A stretch of DNA of 64,000 nucleotides. Source: Candidatus Pantoea deserta. GTDB taxonomy: Bacteria > Pseudomonadota > Gammaproteobacteria > Enterobacterales > Enterobacteriaceae. The notes under the pieces were generated by a model. That model made no database searches and was not told the DNA's origin. It saw only the letters and a list, made by a program, of their open reading frames with translations. Position numbers and translations under genes: made by a program. Below, one piece after another: positions 39,803-48,734 of the stretch. Each line of letters opens with the position of its first letter. Position 1 is the stretch's first letter. Location of the stretch: assembly GCF_003813865.1 (NCBI RefSeq), contig NZ_RMVG01000011.1:102618-166617 (forward strand), in the 5' to 3' direction.

Positions 39803-42430
39803 ATGAGCAAGAGCACTGCTGAGATCCGTCAAGCGTTTCTCGACTTTTTTCATAGCAAGGGACATCAGGTTGTAGCCAGCAGCTCCCTCGTACCGAATAA
39901 CGATCCGACATTGCTGTTCACCAACGCCGGTATGGTCCAGTTTAAAGATGTATTTCTGGGCCAGGATAAGCGCGACTATTCCCGCGCGACGACGTCGCAG
40001 CGCTGCGTGCGCGCCGGTGGCAAGCACAACGATCTGGAGAATGTGGGGTACACCGCACGTCACCACACCTTTTTTGAGATGCTGGGCAACTTCAGCTTTG
40101 GCGACTATTTCAAGAAAGAAGCGATTGCTTATGCCTGGGAGCTGTTAACGGGAGAAACCTGGTTTGCTCTGCCGAAAGAGCGTCTGTGGGTCACCGTCTA
40201 TGAAACCGATGATGAAGCCTATGACATCTGGGCTAATGACATCGGCGTGCCGCGCGAGCGTATTATTCGTATCGGCGATAATAAAGGCAGCGCTTACGCG
40301 TCTGATAACTTCTGGCAGATGGGCGATACCGGTCCCTGCGGTCCATGCAGCGAAATTTTCTACGATCACGGCGATCACATCTGGGGCGGACCGCCGGGCA
40401 GCCCGGAAGAAGATGGCGATCGCTACATCGAGATCTGGAACATCGTCTTTATGCAGTTCAACCGTCAGCCGGACGGCACCATGCTGCCGCTGCCGAAGCC
40501 GTCTGTTGATACCGGGATGGGGCTGGAGCGTATCTCCGCCGTACTGCAACACGTAAATTCCAACTATGAAATCGATCTGTTCGACAAGCTGATCAAAGCC
40601 GTTGCCGAAGTGACTGGCGCGACCGATCTCAGCAATAAATCCCTGCGCGTCATCGCCGACCATATTCGTTCCTGCGCCTTCCTCATCGCGGACGGCGTGA
40701 TTCCGTCCAACGAGAATCGCGGGTACGTGCTGCGTCGCATCATTCGTCGCGCGGTGCGTCACGGCAATATGCTGGGCGCCAAAGAGGCCTTTTTCTTCAG
40801 GCTGGTTGCGCCGCTGATAGAGGTGATGGGCGCTGCGGGCGAAGATTTAAAGCGCCAGCAGAGCCAGGTAGAAACGGTGCTTAAAACCGAAGAAGAGCAG
40901 TTCGCTAAAACGCTGGAGCGCGGTCTGGCGCTGCTGGACGATGAGCTGGCGAAACTTCAGGGCGATACCCTCGATGGCGAAACCGTTTTCCGTCTTTACG
41001 ATACCTTCGGCTTCCCGGTTGACCTGACGGCTGACGTTTGCCGCGAGCGCAATCTCAAAATCGACGAAGCGGGCTTTGAGAAGGCGATGGAGCAGCAGCG
41101 CCAACGCGCGCGCGAGGCAAGCGGTTTTGGCGCTGACTACAGCAATGTAATCAGTATCGACGCGGCTTCAGCGTTTAAAGGCTATGACCAGCTCGATCTT
41201 ACCGCTACGGTGAAAGCGCTCTACGTCGACGGCGTTGCTGTCGATAGCGTCGCAGCGGGTCAGGAAGCGGTAGTGGTGCTGGACGAAACGCCATTCTACG
41301 GCGAATCCGGCGGTCAGGTCGGCGATACGGGTCTGTTGAAAGGGAAGAATGCTGAATTTAGCGTTCAGGATACACAAAAATATGGTCAGGCTATTGGCCA
41401 TATCGGTAAGCTGACGGCAGGCCATCTGCGTATCAACGATCGGGTTGAGGCGCAGGTCGATGAAGCGCGCCGCGCGCGTATCCGCTTGAACCACTCCGCC
41501 ACGCATCTTCTGCATGCGGCGCTGCGTCAGGTTCTCGGCGAGCACGTGGCGCAGAAAGGGTCGCTGGTTAACGATAAATACCTGCGTTTCGACTTCTCAC
41601 ATTTCGAGGCGATGAAACCCCAGGAAATTCATCAGGTCGAAGAGATTGTCAACGCCCAGATTCGACGCAACCTGCCGGTTGAAACCGACGTCATGGACAT
41701 TGACGCAGCCAAAGGCAAGGGCGCGATGGCGCTGTTCGGCGAGAAATATGATCAGCGTGTGCGCGTGCTGACTATGGGCGATTTCTCTATCGAACTGTGT
41801 GGCGGTACGCACGCGGCTCGCACCGGCGACATTGGCCTGTTCCGTATTCTGGCCGAGTCCGGCACGGCCGCAGGCGTACGCCGTATCGAAGCCGTTACTG
41901 GCGAAGGTGCGCTGGCGCAGGTTTATGCGCAGAGCAATCAGCTGCACGACATCGCGCAGCTGGTGAAAGCCAACAGCAGTAACCTGAATGATAAGGTACG
42001 CGGGCTGGTCGACCATGTTCGTGCGCTGGAGAAAGAGTTACAGCAGCTGCGCGATCAGCAGGCCGCGCAGGAGAGCGCTTCACTGAGCAGCAAGGCTATC
42101 GACATCAACGGCGTGAAGCTGCTGGTGAGCGAGCTGAGCAATGTCGAGCCGAAGATGTTGCGCACCATGGTTGACGATCTGAAAAATCAGCTGGGTTCGG
42201 CGGTGATTGTGCTGGCGACCGTAGCGGAAGGAAAAGTGTCGTTGATTGCGGGCGTGACCAAAGATCTGACTGACCGCGTAAAAGCGGGCGAGTTAGTGGG
42301 CGAGCTGGCGCAGCAGGTTGGCGGTAAAGGCGGCGGACGTCCCGATATGGCGCAGGCTGGCGGTACCGATGCGCAGGCGCTGAAAGGCGCGCTGGCAGGC
42401 GTTGAAAGCTGGGTCAGTAACCGCCTGTAA
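39803..42430 (+). CDS. alaS: Alanyl-tRNA synthetase
   Basis: AlaS charges tRNA-Ala and edits mischarged serine and glycine. The protein is 875 residues (E. coli 876). The N-terminal class II catalytic core begins '[44 protein letters not shown]', with '[19 protein letters not shown]' and '[12 protein letters not shown]'. The editing domain has the zinc motif '[16 protein letters not shown]' and '[13 protein letters not shown]'. The C-terminal C-Ala part ends '[22 protein letters not shown]'. csrA follows after 249 bases, the conserved enteric arrangement. Confidence 0.98.
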   Translation: MSKSTAEIRQAFLDFFHSKGHQVVASSSLVPNNDPTLLFTNAGMVQFKDVFLGQDKRDYSRATTSQRCVRAGGKHNDLENVGYTARHHTFFEMLGNFSFGDYFKKEAIAYAWELLTGETWFALPKERLWVTVYETDDEAYDIWANDIGVPRERIIRIGDNKGSAYASDNFWQMGDTGPCGPCSEIFYDHGDHIWGGPPGSPEEDGDRYIEIWNIVFMQFNRQPDGTMLPLPKPSVDTGMGLERISAVLQHVNSNYEIDLFDKLIKAVAEVTGATDLSNKSLRVIADHIRSCAFLIADGVIPSNENRGYVLRRIIRRAVRHGNMLGAKEAFFFRLVAPLIEVMGAAGEDLKRQQSQVETVLKTEEEQFAKTLERGLALLDDELAKLQGDTLDGETVFRLYDTFGFPVDLTADVCRERNLKIDEAGFEKAMEQQRQRAREASGFGADYSNVISIDAASAFKGYDQLDLTATVKALYVDGVAVDSVAAGQEAVVVLDETPFYGESGGQVGDTGLLKGKNAEFSVQDTQKYGQAIGHIGKLTAGHLRINDRVEAQVDEARRARIRLNHSATHLLHAALRQVLGEHVAQKGSLVNDKYLRFDFSHFEAMKPQEIHQVEEIVNAQIRRNLPVETDVMDIDAAKGKGAMALFGEKYDQRVRVLTMGDFSIELCGGTHAARTGDIGLFRILAESGTAAGVRRIEAVTGEGALAQVYAQSNQLHDIAQLVKANSSNLNDKVRGLVDHVRALEKELQQLRDQQAAQESASLSSKAIDINGVKLLVSELSNVEPKMLRTMVDDLKNQLGSAVIVLATVAEGKVSLIAGVTKDLTDRVKAGELVGELAQQVGGKGGGRPDMAQAGGTDAQALKGALAGVESWVSNRL

Positions 42431-42452
42431 TGAAATAGAACAATCCATCGTG

Positions 42453-42486
42453 AAAAGCGCCAGGGGCTAAGGTTCCGGCGCTTTTT
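42453..42486 (+). terminator. Probable terminator of alaS
   Basis: AAAAGCGCC (42453-42461) pairs with GGCGCTTTTT (42477-42486) around a 15-base loop, and the T-run lies in the right arm. Confidence 0.65.
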
Positions 42487-42679
42487 AACACGATGTGCAT
42501 CAAGTAATAACAAAGTCAGGTCGATGTAGTGTATTTCGGCTAAACTAACTATCAGCAGAATGTATTGGCGTAGCGACGTGCATTGGTGTATTTGTCATAG
42601 TCAATGTTCAGCGTTAAATGATGGATAATGCCGGGAGCCCGAACAGGCCCGACTCTTTTAATCTTTCAAGGAGCAAAGA

Positions 42680-42865
42680 ATGCTTATTCTAACTCGTCGA
42701 GTTGGTGAAACCCTCATGATTGGCGATGAGGTGACTGTAACGGTGCTGGGAGTGAAAGGTAACCAGGTTCGTATCGGTGTGAACGCGCCGAAAGAGGTCT
42801 CAGTGCATCGCGAAGAGATTTATCAGCGCATTCAGGCCGAAAAAACTCAGCAAACGAGTTACTAA
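42680..42865 (+). CDS. csrA: Carbon storage regulator CsrA
   Basis: CsrA is a dimeric RNA-binding protein that blocks translation or changes stability of mRNAs with GGA-loop sites. The protein is 61 residues, as in E. coli: '[51 protein letters not shown]', with RNA-contacting Leu4/Arg6 and Arg44. The leader has CAAGGAGCAAAGA before the ATG, and the GGA in it could serve as an autoregulatory CsrA site. BarA, at the window start, heads the pathway whose sRNAs sequester CsrA. Confidence 0.98.
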   Translation: MLILTRRVGETLMIGDEVTVTVLGVKGNQVRIGVNAPKEVSVHREEIYQRIQAEKTQQTSY

Positions 42866-42873
42866 CGGATTCA

Positions 42874-42899
42874 GCGCCTCGCAACCTGTTGCGAGGCGC
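42874..42899 (+). terminator. Strong hairpin after csrA
   Basis: GCGCCTCGCAAC (42874-42885) and GTTGCGAGGCGC (42888-42899) are perfect 12-base arms. The T-rich stretch begins only about 16 bases later (GCTTTTTCTGTTTT), so termination may be partly Rho-dependent. Confidence 0.6.
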
Positions 42900-43057
42900 G
42901 ACCGCTTTCCCGCTTTTTCTGTTTTCTTCTCTGCTGTTCCTCTTGTGTAATTTTCCTCTGTCTCTGACTTTCATTGTTGATAAATCACTCTTTTTGTCGG
43001 CAAATTGTTCCAATTGAACGTCATTTGTGCAAACGATCCGATGGCGGGAAAAATTGT

Positions 43058-43085
43058 TTGACTTATAAGTGCGGGAAAGTAATAT
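43058..43085 (+). promoter_or_regulatory. Promoter of the serV-argVYZQ-type tRNA operon
   Basis: TTGACT (43058-43063) and TAATAT (43080-43085) have a 16-base spacer, followed by the GC-rich discriminator GTGCGCC. This is the layout of stringently controlled stable-RNA promoters. It is 65 bases before the first tRNA. Confidence 0.7.
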
Positions 43086-43149
43086 GTGCGCCACGCAGTG
43101 CCGATGAGCGGAAGCAAAGTTCAGAAGCACAGTTCGTAAGAACGCGTAA

Positions 43150-43242
43150 GGTGAGGTGGCCGAGAGGCTGAAGGCGCTCCCCTGCTAAGGGAGTATGCGG
43201 TCAAAAGCTGCATCCGGGGTTCGAATCCCCGCCTCACCGCCA
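43150..43242 (+). tRNA. serV: tRNA-Ser (GCU)
   Basis: A 93-base class II tRNA with encoded CCA. The anticodon GCT is at 43184-43186 and reads AGC/AGU codons. The acceptor arms GGTGAGG and CCTCACC pair, the T-loop GGTTCGAATCC is present, and a long variable arm follows the anticodon stem. The sequence is essentially the E. coli serV gene and it leads the same Ser-Arg cluster. Confidence 0.98.
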
Positions 43243-43251
43243 TTTTCCGAT

Positions 43252-43328
43252 GCATCCGTAGCTCAGCTGGATAGAGTACTCGGCTACGAACCGAGCGGTC
43301 GGAGGTTCGAATCCTCCCGGATGCACCA
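43252..43328 (+). tRNA. argV: tRNA-Arg (ACG), copy 1
   Basis: A 77-base tRNA with encoded CCA. Acceptor arms GCATCCG and CGGATGC pair, and anticodon ACG (43286-43288) would be edited to ICG by TadA to read CGU/CGC/CGA. It lies nine bases after tRNA-Ser. E. coli argV is the positional equivalent. Confidence 0.97.
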
Positions 43329-43416
43329 TCTTTAAGATGCGGAAAAAAAGTAAGTGAAAGAGTCGTTCCTTTCTCGGTGAGTTGTTAGCACCCTGCGTTG
43401 TACAAGAATTATCTAT

Positions 43417-43493
43417 GCATCCGTAGCTCAGCTGGATAGAGTACTCGGCTACGAACCGAGCGGTCGGAGGTTCGAATCCTCCCGGATGCACCA
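43417..43493 (+). tRNA. argY: tRNA-Arg (ACG), copy 2
   Basis: Identical over all 77 bases to copy 1. The 88-base spacer before it has no relation to the other spacers, so the tRNA bodies are homogenised while the spacers drift. Confidence 0.97.
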
Positions 43494-43548
43494 TATTCCT
43501 GTCACTTCCTGGTTGTCTGATTTAATCCCTGTAAAACGATTTCTCAAT

Positions 43549-43625
43549 GCATCCGTAGCTCAGCTGGATAGAGTACTCGGCTACGAACCGAGCGGTCGGA
43601 GGTTCGAATCCTCCCGGATGCACCA
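43549..43625 (+). tRNA. argZ: tRNA-Arg (ACG), copy 3
   Basis: Identical to copies 1 and 2, after a 55-base spacer. The spacer has CCTGTAAAACGATTTCTCA, partly resembling the one before copy 4 (CAACACGATTTCCCGA). Confidence 0.97.
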
Positions 43626-43692
43626 TATCTTGCGATGTGGATAAAAGATTTATCACCCAGGCGCTGTACCCTCTGCAACACGATTTCCCGAT

Positions 43693-43769
43693 GCATCCGT
43701 AGCTCAGCTGGATAGAGTACTCGGCTACGAACCGAGCGGTCGGAGGTTCGAATCCTCCCGGATGCACCA
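43693..43769 (+). tRNA. argQ: tRNA-Arg (ACG), copy 4
   Basis: Fourth identical 77-base copy, after a 67-base spacer. The count of one tRNA-Ser and four tRNA-Arg equals E. coli serV-argVYZQ. No clear intrinsic terminator follows. Confidence 0.97.
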
Positions 43770-44074
43770 TCATCTCTCCTGATATTACCTGCTTTCTGAA
43801 CTGACACCCTGTGCTGTATCTGTATTCTCCGGACGCCTCATTGCCAGCCCGCTTTCGCCAGCTTTATCCTCACCTTACGCTTAACATTCCTGCTTAAGCT
43901 AAAACTTAAACTCCCTGAAATTCCCGGCAGTTACACCCGGTTTCGCCCGATCACCTTTTTCTGAAAAGAAAAAATGCTAATGCTTTCAAAGCATTTGCTG
44001 TTCATGTCCCCTGGCGACAACCTGTGCACATTACGCTAAAGTAAGTGCACATTTATTGGGTGTCCGGAGTGAGG
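43770..44074. other. 305-base gap with two inverted repeats before yqaB
   Basis: No gene is supported here. Two inverted repeats lie close to yqaB. AATGCTTT-C-AAAGCATT (43979-43995) is a perfect 17-base palindrome around one base. TGTGCACATTAC-GCTAAA-GTAAGTGCACA (44023-44051) is perfect except for one bulged base. Neither has a U-tract. They look like operator sites for yqaB or for the 3' end of the tRNA transcript. Confidence 0.55.
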
Positions 44075-44641
44075 ATGTACGATCAATATGACGCACTGAT
44101 TTTCGATATGGACGGCACGATTCTGGATAGCGAGCCGACACATCGAAAAGCGTGGCATCAGGTCCTGGGACGATATGGTTTAACGTTAGATGAATCGCAA
44201 ATGGTGAGTTTCAACGGCGCGCCCACCTGGCGGCTCGCGCAGTTTATTATCGAAACAAACCACTCTTCCCTCGATCCGCATCTGCTTGCCGCAGAGAAAA
44301 CGACGGCGGTTAAAGCCATGCTGCTGGAGAACGTTAAGCCGCTTCCGTTGATGGAGGTGGTAAAGGCTTATCACGGACGGCGTCCAATGGCGGTTGGCAC
44401 AGGCAGCGAACACAGCATGGCGGATGCGCTGCTCAGTCAGTTGGGCGTACGTGAGCTTTTCACCGCCGTCGTGGGGGCCGATGACGTAGAACGGCATAAA
44501 CCCGAACCCGATACCTTTTTACGTTGCGCAGCGCTAATGGGCGTCGATCCGGCGCGCTGTGTCGTGTTTGAAGACGCCGATTTTGGCGTGCAGGCGGCGA
44601 GAGCGGCAGGCATGGATGTGGTTGATGTTCGTCTACTGTGA
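44075..44641 (+). CDS. yqaB: HAD-family sugar phosphatase YqaB
   Basis: YqaB is a small haloacid-dehalogenase phosphatase acting on fructose-1-phosphate and similar sugar phosphates in E. coli. The start at ATG 44075 (188 aa, equal to E. coli) has AGTGAGG upstream. Motif I is 'IFDMDGTILDSEP' with Asp11 and Asp13, motif II is in 'MAVGTGSEHSMADALL', and motifs III/IV are 'RHKPEPDTFLRCAALMGVDPARCVVFEDADFGVQAARAAGM'. The cap domain lies between motifs I and II. Its stop overlaps the yqaA start by four bases. Confidence 0.95.
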   Translation: MYDQYDALIFDMDGTILDSEPTHRKAWHQVLGRYGLTLDESQMVSFNGAPTWRLAQFIIETNHSSLDPHLLAAEKTTAVKAMLLENVKPLPLMEVVKAYHGRRPMAVGTGSEHSMADALLSQLGVRELFTAVVGADDVERHKPEPDTFLRCAALMGVDPARCVVFEDADFGVQAARAAGMDVVDVRLL

Positions 44642-45066
44642 GTGACACGCTGGCGCTTGCTTCCTTGTTCGGCAGTAGTTTTCTCAGCGCGACCCTGTTA
44701 CCGGGAAGCTCCGAGGCGCTGCTGATTGCGTTACTGGTTGCCAAAAAGGCTTCCGTTTATGGGTTGATTATCGCTGCATCAGTGGGCAATACGCTGGGCG
44801 GCTTAACCAATATTTTTCTTGGTCGCCTGCTGCCGTTAAAACAGCAGGGGCGATGGCATGACACAGCAATAACGTGGTTACACCGACTGGGACCTGCTGC
44901 GCTGCTGTTGAGCTGGCTGCCGGTGATTGGCGACCTGCTCTGCGTACTGGCAGGCTGGTTGCGCTTTGCCTGGTTTCCGGTCCTGGTGTTTCTCGCCATC
45001 GGGAAAACACTGCGTTATATCGTTATCGCGACCGCCACCTTACAGGGCATGCAATGGTGGCATTGA
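44638..45066 (+). CDS. yqaA: DedA/SNARE-associated-type inner-membrane protein YqaA
   Basis: A 142-residue integral membrane protein matching E. coli YqaA (142 aa), a small member of the DedA/VTT-like family of unknown function. It starts at GTG 44638, overlapping the yqaB stop, so translation is coupled. Hydrophobic segments are '[29 protein letters not shown]', '[22 protein letters not shown]' and '[41 protein letters not shown]', with the family 'GNTLGG' and 'LPVIGD' motifs. gshA begins 73 bases later. Confidence 0.92.
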   Translation: MSDTLALASLFGSSFLSATLLPGSSEALLIALLVAKKASVYGLIIAASVGNTLGGLTNIFLGRLLPLKQQGRWHDTAITWLHRLGPAALLLSWLPVIGDLLCVLAGWLRFAWFPVLVFLAIGKTLRYIVIATATLQGMQWWH

Positions 45067-45139
45067 TTCGCACAGATTCGAGGCTAGGGTTAACATTATG
45101 CTGAACAAAAATAAATTACTGTCCCAGCGGGAGGTTAAT

Positions 45140-46702
45140 GTGATCCCGGACGTATCAAAAGCGCTCTCCTGGCTGGAGGCGCATCCCAATGCCTTGAAAG
45201 GTATTGGTCGCGGCATTGAGCGCGAAACGCTGCGCGTTAAGCCAGACGGTCATCTGGCTGAAAGCGGCCATCCTGACTCTCTGGGTTCGGCGCTTAAACA
45301 TGACTGGATTACAACCGATTTCGCCGAGACGCTGCTGGAGTTTATTACGCCAGTGGATCAAAACATCGACCATATGCTGGCGTTCCTGCGCGATATTCAT
45401 CGCCATGTCGCCAGAGAGCTGGGCGATGAGCGGATGTGGCCGTTTAGCATGCCTTGTCTGATCGATGACGCTGACCATATTGAGCTGGCGCAGTATGGCA
45501 GTTCTAATATTGGCCGCATGAAAACGCTCTATCGACAGGGATTGAAAAATCGCTACGGCGCGCTGATGCAGACGATTTCCGGCATTCATTACAACTTTTC
45601 GCTGCCGCTCAGCTTCTGGCAGGAGTGGGCGGACGTTAAAGATGCCGAGAGCGGCAAAGAGACCATTTCCGCAGGCTATCTACGTTTGATCCGCAACTAC
45701 TACCGTTTTGGCTGGGTTATCCCTTATCTGTTCGGCGCGTCGCCGGCGATTAGCTCCAGCTTTCTGCAAGGGCGCGAAAGCAAACTGCCGTTTGAAACCG
45801 ATGGTAAAGATTCGCTATGGCTGCCCTATGCCACCTCGCTGCGCCTGAGCGATCTCGGCTATACCAATAAGTCTCAGAGCGGGCTTGGCATTACCTTTAA
45901 CTCATTAGATGGCTACGTTAAGGCGCTGAAAGCCGCCATTAAAACCCCGTCTGAAGAGTATGCCGCAATGGGCACCAAAGATGCCGACGGTAACTGGCTA
46001 CAGCTCAACACCAATGTGTTGCAGATCGAGAATGAGCTGTATGCGCCGATTCGTCCGAAGCGCGTGACGCGTTCCGGCGAAGCGCCGTCAGATGCGCTGC
46101 TGCGCGGCGGTATCGAATATATTGAAGTACGCTCGCTCGACATCAATCCCTTCTCGGCTATCGGCGTTGATGCTGACCAGGTCCGTTTCCTCGACCTGTT
46201 CCTGATCTGGTGTACCCTGGCTGACGCGCCCGAAATGAGCGCCGACGAACTGCTGTGCAGCCGTAAAAACTGGAACCGCGTCGTGCTGGAAGGGCGCAAG
46301 CCGAATCAGATGATTTCAGTGGGCTGTAGCGAAACCGAACATTCGCTGGTTGAAGTGGGCAAAGCGCTGTTTGCCGATCTGCATCGCGTGGCTGAAGTGC
46401 TCGACAGCAATCAGGGCAGCACGCAATATCAACAGGTTTGCGATCAACTGGTAGCATCCTTTGACGATCCTGAGCTAACCTATTCGGCGCGCATTCTGCA
46501 TGCCATGAAAGAGAATGGCGTAGCAGGCACCGGCATCGCGCTGGCGGAACAGTATCGACATATGCTGTGTGAAGAGCCGCTGGAAGTGGTGACGGAAGAC
46601 GATTTTGCGCGTCAGGCGCAAGAGTCGGTTGCGAAGCAGAAGCAGCTGGAAGAGGGCGATACGCTGGATTTCGAAGCTTATCTCGCCGGTCGCGAAGGCT
46701 GA
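45140..46702 (+). CDS. gshA: Glutamate-cysteine ligase GshA
   Basis: GshA makes gamma-glutamylcysteine, the first step of glutathione synthesis. I choose the GTG at 45140 (520 aa; E. coli 518) because GGGAGG sits six bases upstream and [16 protein letters not shown] aligns with the E. coli start. An ATG at 45098 would add 14 residues with a poor ribosome site. Motifs are '[13 protein letters not shown]', '[18 protein letters not shown]', '[10 protein letters not shown]' and '[18 protein letters not shown]'. The sRNA gene micA runs antisense in the gap just after the stop. Confidence 0.95.
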   Translation: MIPDVSKALSWLEAHPNALKGIGRGIERETLRVKPDGHLAESGHPDSLGSALKHDWITTDFAETLLEFITPVDQNIDHMLAFLRDIHRHVARELGDERMWPFSMPCLIDDADHIELAQYGSSNIGRMKTLYRQGLKNRYGALMQTISGIHYNFSLPLSFWQEWADVKDAESGKETISAGYLRLIRNYYRFGWVIPYLFGASPAISSSFLQGRESKLPFETDGKDSLWLPYATSLRLSDLGYTNKSQSGLGITFNSLDGYVKALKAAIKTPSEEYAAMGTKDADGNWLQLNTNVLQIENELYAPIRPKRVTRSGEAPSDALLRGGIEYIEVRSLDINPFSAIGVDADQVRFLDLFLIWCTLADAPEMSADELLCSRKNWNRVVLEGRKPNQMISVGCSETEHSLVEVGKALFADLHRVAEVLDSNQGSTQYQQVCDQLVASFDDPELTYSARILHAMKENGVAGTGIALAEQYRHMLCEEPLEVVTEDDFARQAQESVAKQKQLEEGDTLDFEAYLAGREG

Positions 46703-46780
46703 AAAAGAAAAAGGCCACATCAATGTGGCCAAATTAACATCTCTGTTGTCAGGGATGATGATAACAAATGCGCGTCTTTC
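46703..46780 (-). ncRNA. micA: MicA small RNA (sigma-E dependent, Hfq-binding)
   Basis: Read on the minus strand from 46780, the sequence starts GAAAGACGCGCATTTGTT and continues ATCATCATCCCTG, which is the conserved 5' seed of E. coli MicA. It has a 3' terminator hairpin GGCCACAT/ATGTGGCC (46713-46730) with TTTTTCTTTTT. E. coli micA lies in the same gshA-luxS gap and the same antisense orientation. MicA represses ompA, lamB, phoP and other mRNAs under envelope stress. The middle loop and the hairpin tip differ from E. coli while the seed is intact. Confidence 0.95.
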
Positions 46781-46786
46781 ATATAT

Positions 46787-46814
46787 TCAGACGCTGGGCG
46801 AACAGAAAAGTTTC
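46787..46814 (-). promoter_or_regulatory. Sigma-E type promoter of micA
   Basis: On the minus strand GAAACTT (46814-46808; consensus GGAACTT) and TCTGA (46791-46787) are 16 bases apart, and the predicted start at 46780 is six bases after the -10. This fits RpoE control. Confidence 0.8.
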
Positions 46815-46852
46815 ATCTTTTATAAAAAAATTTTCAGAACAGGAGGTGACGT

Positions 46853-47368
46853 ATGCCACTACTGGACAGTTTTACCGTTGACCATACCATCATGGCCGCG
46901 CCCGCGGTGCGTGTTGCGAAGACCATGAAGACTCCGCATGGCGATACCATCACCGTTTTTGACCTGCGTTTCTGCCGTCCGAACAAAGAGATCCTGACCG
47001 AGCGCGGTATTCATACGCTGGAGCATCTGTTTGCAGGCTTTATGCGTAATCATCTGAACGGCGACGGCGTGGAAATCGTTGATATCTCCCCGATGGGATG
47101 CCGTACCGGTTTCTATATGAGCCTGATTGGCACACCTGACGAGCAGCGCGTCGCCAGCGCATGGAAAGGGGCAATGGAAGACGTTCTGAAAGTCAAAGAT
47201 CAGAACCAGATCCCTGAGCTGAACGAGTACCAGTGCGGCAGCTATAAGCTGCACTCGCTGGACGAAGCGCAGCAGATTGCGCGCAACGTGCTGGCGCATG
47301 ACATTGGCGTCAACCGCAACGAAGATCTGAAACTGCCGCAGGAGAAGTTGCAGGAGCTGCACATCTAG
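46853..47368 (+). CDS. luxS: S-ribosylhomocysteine lyase LuxS
   Basis: LuxS splits S-ribosylhomocysteine into homocysteine and DPD, the precursor of autoinducer-2, in the activated methyl cycle. The protein is 171 residues. Metal ligands are His54 and His58 ('[10 protein letters not shown]') and Cys128 ('[12 protein letters not shown]'). The second catalytic Cys83 is in '[11 protein letters not shown]'. AGGAGGTGACGT gives a near-perfect ribosome site. The micA promoter region lies in its 5' leader on the opposite strand. Confidence 0.98.
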   Translation: MPLLDSFTVDHTIMAAPAVRVAKTMKTPHGDTITVFDLRFCRPNKEILTERGIHTLEHLFAGFMRNHLNGDGVEIVDISPMGCRTGFYMSLIGTPDEQRVASAWKGAMEDVLKVKDQNQIPELNEYQCGSYKLHSLDEAQQIARNVLAHDIGVNRNEDLKLPQEKLQELHI

Positions 47369-47385
47369 CCGCTGTTTCCGACCGC

Positions 47386-47418
47386 AAAAAAAACGCCGCA
47401 TCGCTGCGGCGTTTTTTT
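47386..47418. terminator. Bidirectional terminator between luxS and yfjD
   Basis: ACGCCGCA (47393-47400) and TGCGGCGT (47405-47412) are flanked by an A-run before and a T-run after, serving both convergent genes. Confidence 0.85.
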
Positions 47419-47429
47419 ATGGGCGGGCG

Positions 47430-48716
47430 TCAGGAGCCGACGGACGTTTTTAGCGGCGTCTTTGGCGTAATGCGCACCTGCTTCACCATGTTGTCCTGCA
47501 CATCCAGAATATCAACAGCGTAATTGGAGACTTCAACGCGGGTATTGATCTCCGGGATCTCCTCCAGCGCTTCCAGCAGCATGCCGTTGATGGTGCGCGC
47601 TTCCTGCTCCGGCAGATGCCAGTTAAAGGCCTTGTTGATTTCGCGCACGTTGGCGCTGCCTTCAACCAGCACCGAACCGTCATTCTGCGGCATTACCTCT
47701 TCCGCCAGCGTAGGCGACATAGAGGTGGTAAAGTCACCGACAATCTCTTCAAGAATATCTTCGATGGTGACCAGACCCTTGATGTCGCCATATTCGTCCA
47801 CGACCAGACCGACTTTCTTCTTGTTGCGCTGAAATTTCACCAGCTGAATATTTAGCGGCGTTCCCTCCGGCACGTAATAGATCTCATCAGCGGCGCGCAG
47901 CAGCGTCTCTTTATTAAACTCTTTTTTCTCGGTCATGGTGCGCCAGGCTTCGCGTACGCGCAGCATGCCGACGCAGTCGTCGAGCGAATCGCGGAACAGC
48001 ACAATACGGCCGTGCGGCGAATGGCTGAGCTGGCGCATCACCGACTTCCAGTCATCGTTGATATTGATACCGACGATCTCATTGCGCGGCACCATAATGT
48101 CATCGACGCTCACCTTTTCCAGATCCAGCACCGACAGCAGCATATCCTGATTACGCCGCGACATCAGGCTACGCGACTCATAAACAATGGTGCGCAGCTC
48201 TTCTTTGCTCAGCGCGGCGCTGGTTGCGCTCTCGGTTTTGATGCCGACCATACGCATCAGAAGGCGCGTAATGGTATTAAGCAGCCAGACCAGCGGCGAC
48301 ATAATGATTTGCAGCGGACCGAGCAGCAGGCTGCTGGGAAAGGCGACCCGCTCCGGATAGAGCGCCGCTACGGTTTTCGGCAGCACTTCAGCAAACACCA
48401 GCACTACAAAGGTGAGGATGCCGGTGGCAATCGCGACGCCTTCATCGCCGTGCAGACGCATCCCGACAATCGTGGCCAGCGCGGAGGCCAGAATATTGAC
48501 CAGGTTATTCCCAATCAGCACTAAGCTGAGCAGACGATCGGGGCGACGCAGGAGTTTTTCCACCCGACGCGCCGCGCGACTGCCATTTTTCGCCTGATGG
48601 CGCAGCTTATAGCGGTTGAGCGTCATCATGCCGGTTTCCGACCCGGCGAACCAGGCGGAAACCAGTACCATCACGACTAAAATAATGATCAGAGTGGTGG
48701 TTGAAACCTGTTCCAA
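47430..48716 (-). CDS. yfjD: CorB/CNNM-type transporter-associated protein YfjD
   Basis: A 428-residue inner-membrane protein of the CNNM/CorC family, linked to magnesium or divalent-cation efflux (E. coli YfjD, CorB-like). The N-terminal DUF21 domain has about four membrane helices: 'TLIIILVVMVLVSAWFAGSETGMM', 'LSLVLIGNNLVNILASALATIVG', 'GILTFVVLVFAEVLPKTVAALYP' and 'LLLGPLQIIMSPLVWLLNTI'. Then come paired CBS domains ('DIMVPRNEIVGI' and 'VDEYGDIKGLVTIEDILEEIVGD') and the C-terminal CorC_HlyC domain ('GSVLVEGSANVREINKAFNWHLP'). It is upstream-linked to ypjD, 18 bases away on the same strand. Confidence 0.94.
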   Translation of the reverse strand: MEQVSTTTLIIILVVMVLVSAWFAGSETGMMTLNRYKLRHQAKNGSRAARRVEKLLRRPDRLLSLVLIGNNLVNILASALATIVGMRLHGDEGVAIATGILTFVVLVFAEVLPKTVAALYPERVAFPSSLLLGPLQIIMSPLVWLLNTITRLLMRMVGIKTESATSAALSKEELRTIVYESRSLMSRRNQDMLLSVLDLEKVSVDDIMVPRNEIVGININDDWKSVMRQLSHSPHGRIVLFRDSLDDCVGMLRVREAWRTMTEKKEFNKETLLRAADEIYYVPEGTPLNIQLVKFQRNKKKVGLVVDEYGDIKGLVTIEDILEEIVGDFTTSMSPTLAEEVMPQNDGSVLVEGSANVREINKAFNWHLPEQEARTINGMLLEALEEIPEINTRVEVSNYAVDILDVQDNMVKQVRITPKTPLKTSVGS

Positions 48717-48734
48717 CGCAGAACTTCCTTTTGA

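Noticed and set aside
43252..43769. Regularly spaced repeats resembling a CRISPR array
   Set aside because: The repeats are 77-base tRNA-Arg genes with cloverleaf pairing and encoded CCA, and spacers of uneven length.
43234..43807. Minus-strand reading frames repeating [18 protein letters not shown]
   Set aside because: They are the antisense of the tRNA-Arg genes; the repetition follows the tRNA copies and has no ribosome sites.
43150..44074. tRNA cluster used as an integration site for a mobile element
   Set aside because: No integrase, no partial tRNA duplicate and no foreign genes are found beside the cluster.
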